DNA of 64,000 nucleotides, from positions 248,001 through 312,000 of the forward strand of contig NZ_JNLL01000001.1 of the NCBI RefSeq assembly GCF_000703085.1, read 5' to 3'. The translations under genes and the position numbers were made by a program. Position 1 is the first letter of the stretch, and every line of letters starts with the position of its first letter. Shown here piece after piece: positions 44,351 to 53,124 of the stretch. The notes beneath the pieces were generated by a model that was given only the letters and a program-made list of their open reading frames with translations, was not told where the DNA came from and did no database searches. The DNA is from Persephonella sp. KM09-Lau-8. Its GTDB lineage: Bacteria > Aquificota > Aquificia > Aquificales > Hydrogenothermaceae.

Positions 44351-46801
44351 CTATTTATTAAACTCTTTTAATATTTTATGAGAGAGAAGGATTGAGGCTG
44401 TTTTGTCCAGATAATCATTTGAGTTTCCACATTTGGGAGAATAGATACAGGAAGGACAACCTGCTATACAGGAGCATTTAGAGATTGTTTTATATGTGCT
44501 TTCCATCATTTCTTCCAGCTTTCTGAAACCTACTTCAGAGTATCCGACTCCCCCCTCATATCCATCATAGATAAAAATTGTAGGTTTTCCGGTTTCTGCA
44601 AAAAATGGAGTTGAAAGTCCACCGATATCCCATCTGTCATTCATTGCATACAAGGGATATATGCCAATAAGAGCATGTTCTACTCCGTGAAGTGCTCCCA
44701 GAAAGCCATTTTTTCTTTCTTTTATTCTTTTGATGTATTCCTTTAATTCTTCTTTTTCTTTTTCGTGCAGTTTTGCTGACAGGCTTTCTATGGCTTTGAT
44801 TGCAAAATGAAATGCATCAATATCCCCTTCTTTCCTGAACTTTAGTAGATTTTCAAAAACAAGGTCATGATAGATATACTTGCCTTCGTATAATCTGCCT
44901 TTTTTGAAAACGAATTCTTCTATTAATCTAGCATTATGCTTTGCATTTTTATAAATAATTTCCTCTTCCCATTCAGGTGGCATAGTCCACCAGAAAGCGA
45001 TGGTTTCAAACTCTTTTGACAAGAAGTTATTCACATCAAAAATTTCATCTTTTAGCTTTTCATCAAATTCCATATCCCGCATAGAGTATCCAATAACTGT
45101 TGTTTTGACCTTTACTTTTCCCTGAAATATCTCTATATTTCCTTTTTTCCTGCTATCTGTTATCTGAACTATTTCTATTTCTGATTCTTTTAGTGGCTCT
45201 GTTATATAAGAAACCTCTGACCTGACCACATAAACGGTGTTATTATCCATATCTAAATGTTCAACAATAAACTTTTCTCCGTTGTGTAAATAAACTGCCC
45301 CTGGATGTGCTTCATAAATAACAATATCTCCGGATATATCTCCTATTGTTCTGCCAGAAATACTTTCTACTATCTTAAAACTCTCACCTGCAGACCTTAT
45401 GCTGAAAGGTTCCTGTCTGCTGGCATATAGCTTGTTATTTGCAAATCTGAGTTTTTTTTCTTTATAAAGCTCTCGTGCAACTTCCTTTTCTTCTTCTGAA
45501 AGCTCATTTAGTTTTATAGGAATTTCAGATGCCATTACAGGCAGATGTTTTTTCAGAATGTATCTGTTCTGGGGATTAATAACAGGCTCTTCCATCTGTC
45601 TGTAGAATAGTTCCTCAGGATTTTTTACAAAATACTGGTCAAGGGCATCTCTTTTAGGAACCAGGATATTATAGGCTTTTTTATCCCTTCTTCCTGCCCT
45701 TCCAAATCTCTGCCATACCTGTGCCAGTGTTCCTGGATAACCAATCAGTATGCAGCCTTCAAGGTCTCCAATATCAATTCCCATCTCAAGGGCACTTGTG
45801 GATATTACAGAGAGAATATTTCTTGTCAGAAGTTTAAACTCTATCTCTCGCCTTTCTGCAGGAGTATAACCTGACCGATAAGGGCTTACCTTATCAACAA
45901 GGTCTTCCCTACCTTTTTTCTTCAGGATATCCTTTACCCTGAGGGCAAGTATCTCAGCCTCTTTTCTACTATCAACAAAAACTATTGTTGATATGTCCTC
46001 TATGACTGTATTTGCTATTAGCTCTGCTTTTTCGTTGTTTCTCAAACCTCTAAAAATCTGGACTTCCCTTTCTGGTAGCGGTGCCCCTGATTTTGAAATC
46101 TCCATAACCTCATCCTGAATAAGTTTAGAGGCAAATCCTGCAGGGTTGTGTATTGTGGCAGAGTTCATTATAAAAACAGGTTTTTTACTCCTGTAATATC
46201 CGATTATCCTTTTTAACCTTCTGATTATATTTGATATATGGGAGCCTAAAACACCTCTGTAGGCATGTATCTCATCAAGGACTACAAATTCAAGCTCCTC
46301 AAAAAATGAAGCCCATCCTGTATGATAAGGCAGAATACCAACATTAAGCAAGTCAGGGGTAGTAATTAAAAAATTAGGGGGATTTCTTTTTATTTCCTGC
46401 CTTTTATCTCTCGGTGTGTCTCCATCATACACCTCTACAGTCGCATTTATACCTGTTTCAAAGATTAAATCCATTATCTTTCCATACTGGTCTCTGGCAA
46501 GGGCTTTCAGTGGAAAAACCACTATAGCTTTGCTTTCTGGGTTTTGGTGTAGCCTTTCTAAAACAGAAAGTATATAGATAAATGATTTTCCTGAGGCTGT
46601 TGGTGTGGTTACAACAATATTTTTGCCTTCTTTGACCAGTTTAAGACCCTTAACCTGATGGGAATACAGTCTGATATTTTTTTCCTGCAGGAATTTTTCT
46701 ATTTTTTTATTTTCAAAATCAAATTCATCATATTGGGCTTCCACAGGGGGAAGAATTTTCGTATAAGCTATTTTATTTTTGTAATACTTCAGTGTTTCCA
46801 T
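44351..46801 (-). CDS. DEAD/DEAH-box helicase with DUF1998 zinc-cluster domain (MrfA/YprA-like)
   Basis: 816 residues if started at the ATG at 46801; a TTG at 46837 overlapping the upstream stop would add 12. Helicase motifs: TPTASGKSF (I), VVLDEIHAY (II), MNSATI (III), IVFVDSRKEAEIL (IV), ISTSALEMGIDIG (V) and QRFGRAGRRDKKA (VI). The C-terminus is a DUF1998-type domain with CSCIAGCPSCIYSPKCGN, a metal-binding four-Cys cluster. This matches MrfA/YprA, a DNA-repair helicase in Bacillus and a widely distributed family. Some relatives are defence genes (DISARM DrmA), but no partner methylase is adjacent. The long protease-like gene lies just upstream. Confidence 0.88.
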   Translation of the reverse strand: METLKYYKNKIAYTKILPPVEAQYDEFDFENKKIEKFLQEKNIRLYSHQVKGLKLVKEGKNIVVTTPTASGKSFIYILSVLERLHQNPESKAIVVFPLKALARDQYGKIMDLIFETGINATVEVYDGDTPRDKRQEIKRNPPNFLITTPDLLNVGILPYHTGWASFFEELEFVVLDEIHAYRGVLGSHISNIIRRLKRIIGYYRSKKPVFIMNSATIHNPAGFASKLIQDEVMEISKSGAPLPEREVQIFRGLRNNEKAELIANTVIEDISTIVFVDSRKEAEILALRVKDILKKKGREDLVDKVSPYRSGYTPAERREIEFKLLTRNILSVISTSALEMGIDIGDLEGCILIGYPGTLAQVWQRFGRAGRRDKKAYNILVPKRDALDQYFVKNPEELFYRQMEEPVINPQNRYILKKHLPVMASEIPIKLNELSEEEKEVARELYKEKKLRFANNKLYASRQEPFSIRSAGESFKIVESISGRTIGDISGDIVIYEAHPGAVYLHNGEKFIVEHLDMDNNTVYVVRSEVSYITEPLKESEIEIVQITDSRKKGNIEIFQGKVKVKTTVIGYSMRDMEFDEKLKDEIFDVNNFLSKEFETIAFWWTMPPEWEEEIIYKNAKHNARLIEEFVFKKGRLYEGKYIYHDLVFENLLKFRKEGDIDAFHFAIKAIESLSAKLHEKEKEELKEYIKRIKERKNGFLGALHGVEHALIGIYPLYAMNDRWDIGGLSTPFFAETGKPTIFIYDGYEGGVGYSEVGFRKLEEMMESTYKTISKCSCIAGCPSCIYSPKCGNSNDYLDKTASILLSHKILKEFNK

Positions 46802-46833
46802 AAGGAAAAAATATAGCACGGAAAAACTATCTG

Positions 46834-49704
46834 TCAAAAATTAAGTTTTAGCTCAACTTTTTTACCATTTCTAAGCACAGTTATGGTAGCCTCTTTTCCT
46901 GAAAAGAATATCTCCGTCTTTAGCTGGGATAGGTTTTCAACAGGCACACCATTAAACTCAGTTATAATATCTCCCTTTTTGATACCTGCTTTTTTTGCCA
47001 CAGCTTTTTTGGCAACTCCTATAACCTTTAAGCCTTTTACTGCAGGTTCAACAAGAACCCCTAATTTTTTCTCTTTTTCTCCTTTAAGCTGGGCAGTATA
47101 AACAATGTAGTCTGCAATATTTTTCTTGAGCTGGTCATCTATAACAACTGTTAAGCCTTTTTTACCTGTTCTTCTTTCAACCCTTGAGGGGATTCCATAT
47201 CTAAATCTTATATGCCCGCTTCCTGCAAGGACAATAATTTTTCTATAAGGATTGTTTTTTATGTAATTGGAGATAGTCTGTGCCATTGTTTCATCCCATA
47301 TTATCTGGGACTGGATAAAGTTGTAAAATCTTTTTTTATCCATTGATTTGTGCTGGCTGAATATCTTTCTGAGAAAAGCTGTATATCTAAAATCAGCAAA
47401 ATTCATATCATCAGGAAGCAGTTTTTTTTCATTGGGGGATAAAGCAGTAATACCTTTTGAGGAAACTTTTTTGATTATAGAGTTATCTATATTAAGGGCT
47501 ATTACAGGAATTTTATGTTTTCTGCAGTAAAGCAGAATAGGTCTGTATAGATGATAGTTATATTTCCATGAAACAAAATATCCTGATTTCTTTAGAAACT
47601 CTTTTTCAGAAATCTCTCCATTTATAAACTGGTCAATAATAGGCTGTTTTGAACGCTGAAACATTTCCATTCCAACGGCGATATCTGGATATTTTTTATG
47701 GATAGCTTTTATAACACTTAGCTGGAATGCATGATTAGAAAATAAAGTGTGCTGCTCTCCAAGATAAATAATCGATTTTTTCAGGGCATCATCAATCAAG
47801 TCTTGAAAATCTTTAATACCTTTTTCAGAAACTATTTCTGCTTCTTCTCTGAGTTTTAGCCTGATACCATCTATAGTGTTTTTAACGGTTTTATTTAGAA
47901 CCCTTCCTTCTTCTAGCACCAGTTTTGAGTATTTCCCATAATGAATCATTTTTCTGGCAAGGATTTTCGCTTCTTCTACGGTTTTCACATTAAATACGGC
48001 AATTACATTAGATTTTCCAAAGGGGTTTTTGAACAGTTCTACATAAGTTTTTTCTGCATTGTATCTTTTCCCGAGAATTTTTGTAGCAACAGGATTATTC
48101 CCACTCATAATAAATACATTTTTTTCCTGAATATCCTTATAAGAGAACTCTTTTGGGTATTTTAAAACTGCTTCAGGGAAGCGTTTTACAATAGGAGCAT
48201 ATTTGACTTCATTTTCTGGAATATAAATAATTGGTTTGATTGAGCCGTTCACAAAATACAAGACAGGATTAATCTCTTCCCATTTTAGATTTCTAAAAAG
48301 GTTGTAATCCCTGTCTATAAACATTTTTAATGGTTCATTTTTAGTGACTATCTCAAACTTTTCTTTTGTTTTTGTTAAGTTTACGGTAAATCTTTCATCT
48401 CCCAGATATGTCTCAACGGTTATAGGGATTTTAAGTCTGTAAGGTTGTTTCTGGGAAATCTCAAAGGATATATGGAAACCGTCATCTTTCATAATAAGGT
48501 CTTTAAATTTGATTTGAAAGTCAGGCATACCTTTTTTGTATACAAACTGCTTGAAGAAGTAGTCTAAATTCTTATCTGAAATCTGTTGAAAAACAGTTTT
48601 TAGGTCTTCCCATGAAGCCTGACTGAATTTGAAGCTGGAGTAAAAAAGGGAAAGGGCTTTTTTGAAATTTTCCTCACCAACTTCATTTTTTAGCATATGG
48701 AAGAAAAACATGGATTTTCCGTATCCAATAGCTTCTGATTTCAGATCTGTTTTCCCGTAGAACTTGCTCAGTGGATAATCATCTTTGGCATAAGCAAGGT
48801 ATTTCAGAAGAACATTTTTTCTGTAGCTTTTCTTATCTTTTGAAAGTCTATAATCTGATAAATATGTAGTTAGCCCTTCTGCCCAGTTTCCACCTTTGAT
48901 ATAAACAGAACAGCCGAACCACTGGTGGAGAATTTCATGGGCTAATGATTTCTCCACTATAAATGGGAATTTTATAATTTGTTGGCCTATCAGAGTAAAA
49001 GTAGGCATTGAATATCCTGTGGGAAAGGCATTTTCTACTATAGCAAATCTTTTATAAGGATAATTACCTACAAGCTGTGAATAATCCTGAATATATCTGT
49101 ATGCGGAATTTATATACTTTTCAGCAAAATCTGAATCTTTTTTAAAGAAATATGCCTCTATGGTTAGGCCTTCAAACTCTTTTCTTTTTATCTGGTATTT
49201 TGTTGAACCAATAAGATGGATTGCCTCTGTAGGATATGGAAACTCAAACTGGTATTTTTTGTTTTTTTCTGTTTTTTCTGTGGATACTTTTTCAAATTCT
49301 GATACCAGAATAAATCCCTGAGGAACCTCAACAGATAGTTTATAAATGGCAAGCTTATCAACATAAGGATACCAGTTATCTATCAAGCTTATAAATTCGT
49401 CAGTAATTATATTCCCTGAATTAAAATCTAAAAATTTCTTTGAATAATTAATCTCAACTTTATTTTGTGGGGAAATTTTAAGTTTAAGCTGGTCTTCCGG
49501 CGATAAATTTTTGTTCTGGTAGTAAATGGAGGATATATTAAGTCCCTCTAAATAAATCCTGATTTCCTCAAGTCTGTCAGAATAGATAACAGCTTTTCCT
49601 GTTAAAAGATTTTTTTCAGGTAAAATCTGAGCTTCTAATTTGTAAAAAACCTGTGCATAGGATATATTAAAAATCAGAAAAAACAGTATCAGGAATTTTT
49701 TCAT
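46834..49704 (-). CDS. Three-domain secreted protein: M1-like peptidase, ChaN-type domain, PDZ
   Basis: 956 residues with a signal peptide (MKKFLILFFLIFNISYA). Residues ~20-400 form an M1 (gluzincin) aminopeptidase-like part: VENAFPTGYSMPTF in place of GAMEN, HEILHQWF (H256, E257, H260) and WAEGLTTYL (E276, only 15 residues after the second His instead of 18). Residues ~400-600 are beta-rich linker. Residues ~630-860 look like the ChaN/Cofac_haem_bdg (DUF399) domain: YLGEQHTLFSNHAFQ, VGMEMFQRSKQ, VIALNID and LAGSGHIRFRYGIP. Residues 880-956 are PDZ (KAGIKKGDIITEFNGVPV). ChaN binds heme in Campylobacter relatives. Together they may be a periplasmic metal- or heme-handling protease; function is inferred from domains. 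Confidence 0.85.
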   Translation of the reverse strand: MKKFLILFFLIFNISYAQVFYKLEAQILPEKNLLTGKAVIYSDRLEEIRIYLEGLNISSIYYQNKNLSPEDQLKLKISPQNKVEINYSKKFLDFNSGNIITDEFISLIDNWYPYVDKLAIYKLSVEVPQGFILVSEFEKVSTEKTEKNKKYQFEFPYPTEAIHLIGSTKYQIKRKEFEGLTIEAYFFKKDSDFAEKYINSAYRYIQDYSQLVGNYPYKRFAIVENAFPTGYSMPTFTLIGQQIIKFPFIVEKSLAHEILHQWFGCSVYIKGGNWAEGLTTYLSDYRLSKDKKSYRKNVLLKYLAYAKDDYPLSKFYGKTDLKSEAIGYGKSMFFFHMLKNEVGEENFKKALSLFYSSFKFSQASWEDLKTVFQQISDKNLDYFFKQFVYKKGMPDFQIKFKDLIMKDDGFHISFEISQKQPYRLKIPITVETYLGDERFTVNLTKTKEKFEIVTKNEPLKMFIDRDYNLFRNLKWEEINPVLYFVNGSIKPIIYIPENEVKYAPIVKRFPEAVLKYPKEFSYKDIQEKNVFIMSGNNPVATKILGKRYNAEKTYVELFKNPFGKSNVIAVFNVKTVEEAKILARKMIHYGKYSKLVLEEGRVLNKTVKNTIDGIRLKLREEAEIVSEKGIKDFQDLIDDALKKSIIYLGEQHTLFSNHAFQLSVIKAIHKKYPDIAVGMEMFQRSKQPIIDQFINGEISEKEFLKKSGYFVSWKYNYHLYRPILLYCRKHKIPVIALNIDNSIIKKVSSKGITALSPNEKKLLPDDMNFADFRYTAFLRKIFSQHKSMDKKRFYNFIQSQIIWDETMAQTISNYIKNNPYRKIIVLAGSGHIRFRYGIPSRVERRTGKKGLTVVIDDQLKKNIADYIVYTAQLKGEKEKKLGVLVEPAVKGLKVIGVAKKAVAKKAGIKKGDIITEFNGVPVENLSQLKTEIFFSGKEATITVLRNGKKVELKLNF

Positions 49705-49765
49705 AGCTTTTTCCTTTTTTGTGCTGTAATTTATTTAAATATTCTAACTTGTAGAAGGGAAAAAA

Positions 49766-50224
49766 ATGGGAATAAAAGTAGTAGCAACAAACAAACCGGC
49801 TTATCACAACTATGACATACTGGAGACATACGAGGCTGGGCTTGTTCTGGAAGGCTCAGAGGTAAAATCCATAAGGGAAGGTGCAGTTAACCTGAAGGAC
49901 TCTTTTATCAGAATAGATGATGGTGAGGCTTATGTTTACAACATGTATATAGCTCCCTATAAGCCTGCTGCAAAACTTCAGCACGACCCTTATAGAAAAA
50001 GAAAGCTCCTTCTACACAAAAGAGAAATCCTGAAACTTATGGGAAAAGTTCAGGAAAAAGGACTGACAATCATACCCCTTAAGCTATATTTTAAAAATGG
50101 AAAAGCTAAGCTGGAAATAGCCCTGGCAAAAGGTAAAGCAAAATATGAAAAACGTCAGGCTATAAAAGAAAGGGAAACAAGAAGAGAACTTGCCAAAAAA
50201 TACAAAGGCAGGATTAAGCTATGA
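49766..50224 (+). CDS. smpB: SsrA-binding protein SmpB
   Basis: 152 residues. NKPAYHNYDILETYEAGLVLEGSEVKSIREGAVNLKDSFIRI, YNMYIAPYKPA, KRKLLLHKREI, LTIIPLKLYFKNGKAKLEIALAKGK and the C-terminal KYEKRQAIKERETRRELAK tail that enters the ribosomal mRNA channel. SmpB brings tmRNA to stalled ribosomes; the ssrA gene itself is not in view. It overlaps the small-gene pair (ATGA). Confidence 0.97.
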   Translation: MGIKVVATNKPAYHNYDILETYEAGLVLEGSEVKSIREGAVNLKDSFIRIDDGEAYVYNMYIAPYKPAAKLQHDPYRKRKLLLHKREILKLMGKVQEKGLTIIPLKLYFKNGKAKLEIALAKGKAKYEKRQAIKERETRRELAKKYKGRIKL

Positions 50225-50475
50225 ATATCAAAGAAATAAAAGAGCTTGCAAAGAAGTTTACCCCTGAACAACTTGAGATGTGTATAGACCAGACTCTTAA
50301 GATAGGGCATCCAACTCTAAAAGGATGCGAGCTTTCAGGGGATGTAATGGAAATTCTGAATACCCTTGCAAAAGCTGAAACAGTCAGAGAGTTAATGGAG
50401 CAAGGAATGACAGAGGTTGAGGCTATCAGAGAGCTTGCCAGAAGAATCAGAAGAGTGCAGGGAGTGGAAAAATGA
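50221..50475 (+). CDS. Small helical protein, paralog 1 of a tandem pair
   Basis: 84 residues: NIKEIKELAKKFTPEQLEMCIDQTLK, GCELSGDVMEILNTLAKAETVRELMEQGMTEVEAIRELARRIRR. It is mainly helical, with two Cys (CIDQ, GCEL) not conserved in full by its neighbour. It overlaps smpB upstream and paralog 2 downstream by four bases each. No known domain is recognised. Being in the SmpB operon hints at a ribosome-linked or stress role, but nothing more can be said. Confidence 0.8.
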   Translation: MNIKEIKELAKKFTPEQLEMCIDQTLKIGHPTLKGCELSGDVMEILNTLAKAETVRELMEQGMTEVEAIRELARRIRRVQGVEK

Positions 50476-50714
50476 ATATAAAAGAAATTAAAGAGCTTGC
50501 CAGTAAGTTTACTCCTGAGCAGCTGGAAAATTGTATTTTACAGACCATTCAGGATGGGAAAAATGAGTGTGAGATAACCGGAGATGTGGAAGAAGTTGTT
50601 AATACCCTTGCAAAAGCTCAGACAGTTAGAGAATTGATGGAACAAGGAATGTCTCAGATGGAAGCCATCAGGGAACTTGCCAGAAGAATCAGGCAGGTTC
50701 AGGGAGGTCAGTAA
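50472..50714 (+). CDS. Small helical protein, paralog 2 of a tandem pair
   Basis: 80 residues closely matching paralog 1 (shared NIKEIKELA.KFTPEQLE, TLAKA.TVRELMEQGM, AIRELARRIR). It is slightly shorter in the middle, where KNECEITGDVEEVVN replaces the longer KGCELSGDVMEILN region. The C-terminal repeat is almost identical, pointing to a recent local duplication. ATGA overlap with paralog 1. Two bases separate its ORF from the lipoprotein's start. Confidence 0.8.
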   Translation: MNIKEIKELASKFTPEQLENCILQTIQDGKNECEITGDVEEVVNTLAKAQTVRELMEQGMSQMEAIRELARRIRQVQGGQ

Positions 50715-50715
50715 T

Positions 50716-51168
50716 ATGGGTAGGTTTTTAATTTTTTTATTATCTGCAACGATTATTTTTGCGTCCTGCCATAAGCGCTCTTATGAAAGTGCTGTCATTG
50801 GAGGTGCTGCAGGTTCGGCTGTAGGTGCCATATTAGATGAGGAAAATCCGTGGAGAGGTGCTTTTATAGGTGGAGTTGTAGGTGCTGTAATTACAGGAAC
50901 GATAGCAGAAATATCTTCCAGAGCTGCTGATGAGTGTGTAGAGTATGATAGACCTATAGAATACAGATGTTATAAATGTAAGGAACATGTAAGGATAATT
51001 GCAGTGCCAGATGGCTGGCATGGAAAGTGCAGGATTGTCAGATTAAAGTATTTCAAAGGAAATAAACTTATAAAAGTAAAAACCAAAAAGGTGTGTAAAA
51101 GAAAAGTAAAGAAAGTACCCCCGCCATTTAGAGATGACTGGGTACCTCCAGGACACAGAAGATTTTAA
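50716..51168 (+). CDS. Glycine-zipper lipoprotein
   Basis: 150 residues from the ATG at 50716, which has an AGGGAGG site. A lipoprotein signal peptide ends in FASC (Cys about residue 18). The next ~45 residues are a Gly-zipper: AVIGGAAGSAVGAILDEENPWRGAFIGGVVGAVITG, a pattern common in outer-membrane or osmotically-inducible small lipoproteins. The rest is basic and Cys-containing (YRCYKCKEHV, CRIVRLK, KKVCKRK) and ends with a Pro/Trp-rich segment. Function unknown, probably outer-membrane or periplasmic. The stop overlaps the convergent RAM-domain gene by four bases. Confidence 0.8.
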   Translation: MGRFLIFLLSATIIFASCHKRSYESAVIGGAAGSAVGAILDEENPWRGAFIGGVVGAVITGTIAEISSRAADECVEYDRPIEYRCYKCKEHVRIIAVPDGWHGKCRIVRLKYFKGNKLIKVKTKKVCKRKVKKVPPPFRDDWVPPGHRRF

Positions 51169-51467
51169 ATCTTAACCACCATACAGGTGGTTGCTTTTTT
51201 TACTCCTTTTATTGAGTGGATATCTCTGATAACGACTTTTCCAATTTCGTTCTGGTCTTCCCCTTCCAGAAATATTATGATGTCGTATATTCCCGTTACA
51301 ACATCTGCTGATTTTACATTTTCTATCTTAGAAAGCTCTTCCATTATAAACGGAATATCAGGGGGGTTTGCCTCAATAAGCACATAGGCAGTAGCTTTAT
51401 CCTTTACATCTATCTCTTTAAGCAACTCAGAGAAAGGAATAGGGGCTTCATTGAGTTGTTCTTCCAT
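51165..51467 (-). CDS. Stand-alone Lrp/AsnC-type RAM (ligand-binding) domain protein
   Basis: 100 residues from the ATG at 51467, six bases after an AGGTG site; a GTG nine bases upstream is possible. It is the alpha-beta sandwich of the AsnC_trans_reg family: KATAYVLIEANPPDIPFIMEELSKIENVKSADVVTGIYDIIIFLEGED, then IRDIHSIKGVKKATTCMVV. No helix-turn-helix is present, so it probably binds a small ligand (typically an amino acid) without DNA, or oligomerises with a full-length Lrp. It is in a minus-strand run with the small amphipathic gene and hslU. Confidence 0.9.
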   Translation of the reverse strand: MEEQLNEAPIPFSELLKEIDVKDKATAYVLIEANPPDIPFIMEELSKIENVKSADVVTGIYDIIIFLEGEDQNEIGKVVIRDIHSIKGVKKATTCMVVKI

Positions 51468-51479
51468 TTCTTCCACCTC

Positions 51480-51755
51480 TTATTTTAGATTTTTCTTGGC
51501 TCCTTCTATAGCTCCAATTATTGCACCTTCAATAACGGCAAAAGTTTTCTTCACAATATTTTCTGTCTCATCTAAAACTTTGATAACTGTTTCCTTTTTA
51601 ATCATTTCCCCTGGAGTTTTTTCAATTGTTTTTAATTTGAGCCTTTCTAAATCCTGCTTTAATCTTTCAAGGTCTTGTTTGATTACTTCTATTGAAACCT
51701 CTTCTTCCTGTTGTGGCTGCTTTTTTTCTTCCTGTTTTGTTTTTTTCTCAGCCAT
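51480..51755 (-). CDS. Small charged coiled-coil protein with hydrophobic tail
   Basis: 91 residues from the ATG at 51755, behind a TTAGGAGGTG site (a GTG nine bases earlier is in frame). The N-terminal half is highly charged and Glu/Gln/Lys-rich, ending in the repeat RLKQDLERLKLK, a coiled coil. The C-terminal half is amphipathic with FAVIEGAIIGAIEGAKK. No recognised domain. It sits between the RAM-domain gene (12 bases) and hslU (12 bases) in one operon. Function unknown; a scaffold or membrane-associated role is possible from the helix pattern only. Confidence 0.65.
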   Translation of the reverse strand: MAEKKTKQEEKKQPQQEEEVSIEVIKQDLERLKQDLERLKLKTIEKTPGEMIKKETVIKVLDETENIVKKTFAVIEGAIIGAIEGAKKNLK

Positions 51756-51767
51756 ATCTATCACCTC

Positions 51768-53114
51768 CTAAAGTATATATCTTGTAAGGTCTTCACTTTG
51801 TATTACATTTTCAAGTTTTTGTTTAACTATCTTTTCATCAATTATTATATGCTGTCCTTTAAGATCTGGTGCTTCAAATGAGTAATCTTCCATAATTCTT
51901 TCAAGTATTGTATGAAGTCTTCTGGCTCCGATATTTTCTGTTTTTTCATTTACCTCCTCTGCTATCTCAGCAATAGCCTCAATGGCTTCATCTGTAAATT
52001 CCAGATGAACACCTTCAGTGGACATTAGAGCTTTATACTGTTTTATAAGAGCATTTTTAGGCTGGGTTAATATTTTTACAAAATCCTCTTTTGTCAATGG
52101 TTGTAGCTCGACCCTGATTGGAAATCTTCCCTGTAGTTCAGGTATAAGGTCAGATGGCTTTGATAAATGGAATGCCCCTGCTGCTATGAATAGAATATGG
52201 TCTGTTTTAATGGGGCCATACTTTGTGGATACTGTTGTTCCTTCAACTATAGGTAGTAAATCCCTTTGAACACCTTCCCTTGATACATCAGGGGACGAAC
52301 CTGAAGATTTACCTGCCACCTTATCTATCTCATCAATAAATACTATTCCGAAATTTTCAGCCCTGTAAACTGCTTCAGATGCAACCTCATCCATATCTAT
52401 CAGCTTTTCAGCTTCCTGTTGTTGAAGGATTTTGAGGGCTTCTTTGACAGTTACCTTTCTTTTTTTTCTTTTTGATGGAGTTAGATTTGAGAATAAATCC
52501 CTGAGCTGATTTTCAATATCTTCCATTCCGGGAGCAATTACTCCACCTATTACTGAAACAGGTTTTTCCTCAACATCTATCTCTATTATCCTGTCGTCTA
52601 ATTCTCCTTTTTGTAGCATTTCCCTGAATTTTTCTCTGGCAGGTGAACTTTCTTCCTCTATTTCTCCTCCAAGACTGCCAAAGGTTCTTACTCTTCTTGG
52701 AACAAGGTAGTCAAGGACTTTTTCTTCTGCTAGTTTTTTTGCCTTTTCCTGAACCTCTTCCATTTTTTCTGCTTTAACCATTTTGAAAGAGGCTTCTGCA
52801 AGTTCTCTAATTATAGATTCTACATCCCTTCCCACATAACCAACTTCTGTGAATTTTGTTGCCTCAACTTTTATGAAAGGTGCTCCCACCAGATTTGCCA
52901 GCCTTCTGGCTATCTCTGTTTTACCTACACCTGTTGGACCTATCATAAGAATATTTTTAGGGATAACTTCATCCCTTAATTCTTCTGGTAGTTGTTGCCT
53001 TCTCCATCTATTTCTTAAGGCTATTGCTACTGCTTTTTTAGCTTCTTTTTGACCAACTATATATTTATCAAGTTCCTGAACTATCTGTTTTGGGGTTAAT
53101 TCTTCCTTTATCAA
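51768..53114 (-). CDS. hslU: ATP-dependent protease ATPase subunit HslU
   Basis: 448 residues if started at the TTG at 53114, five bases after an AAGGAGG site; upstream codons in the frame would add six residues. [35 protein letters not shown] opens it, with Walker [39 protein letters not shown], Walker [27 protein letters not shown] and the C-terminal [13 protein letters not shown]. HslU unfolds substrates for the HslV peptidase; hslV is not in this window. Start overlaps the end of the acyl-CoA synthetase gene only if the upstream codons are used. Confidence 0.94.
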   Translation of the reverse strand: MIKEELTPKQIVQELDKYIVGQKEAKKAVAIALRNRWRRQQLPEELRDEVIPKNILMIGPTGVGKTEIARRLANLVGAPFIKVEATKFTEVGYVGRDVESIIRELAEASFKMVKAEKMEEVQEKAKKLAEEKVLDYLVPRRVRTFGSLGGEIEEESSPAREKFREMLQKGELDDRIIEIDVEEKPVSVIGGVIAPGMEDIENQLRDLFSNLTPSKRKKRKVTVKEALKILQQQEAEKLIDMDEVASEAVYRAENFGIVFIDEIDKVAGKSSGSSPDVSREGVQRDLLPIVEGTTVSTKYGPIKTDHILFIAAGAFHLSKPSDLIPELQGRFPIRVELQPLTKEDFVKILTQPKNALIKQYKALMSTEGVHLEFTDEAIEAIAEIAEEVNEKTENIGARRLHTILERIMEDYSFEAPDLKGQHIIIDEKIVKQKLENVIQSEDLTRYIL

Positions 53115-53124
53115 TGCCACCTCC

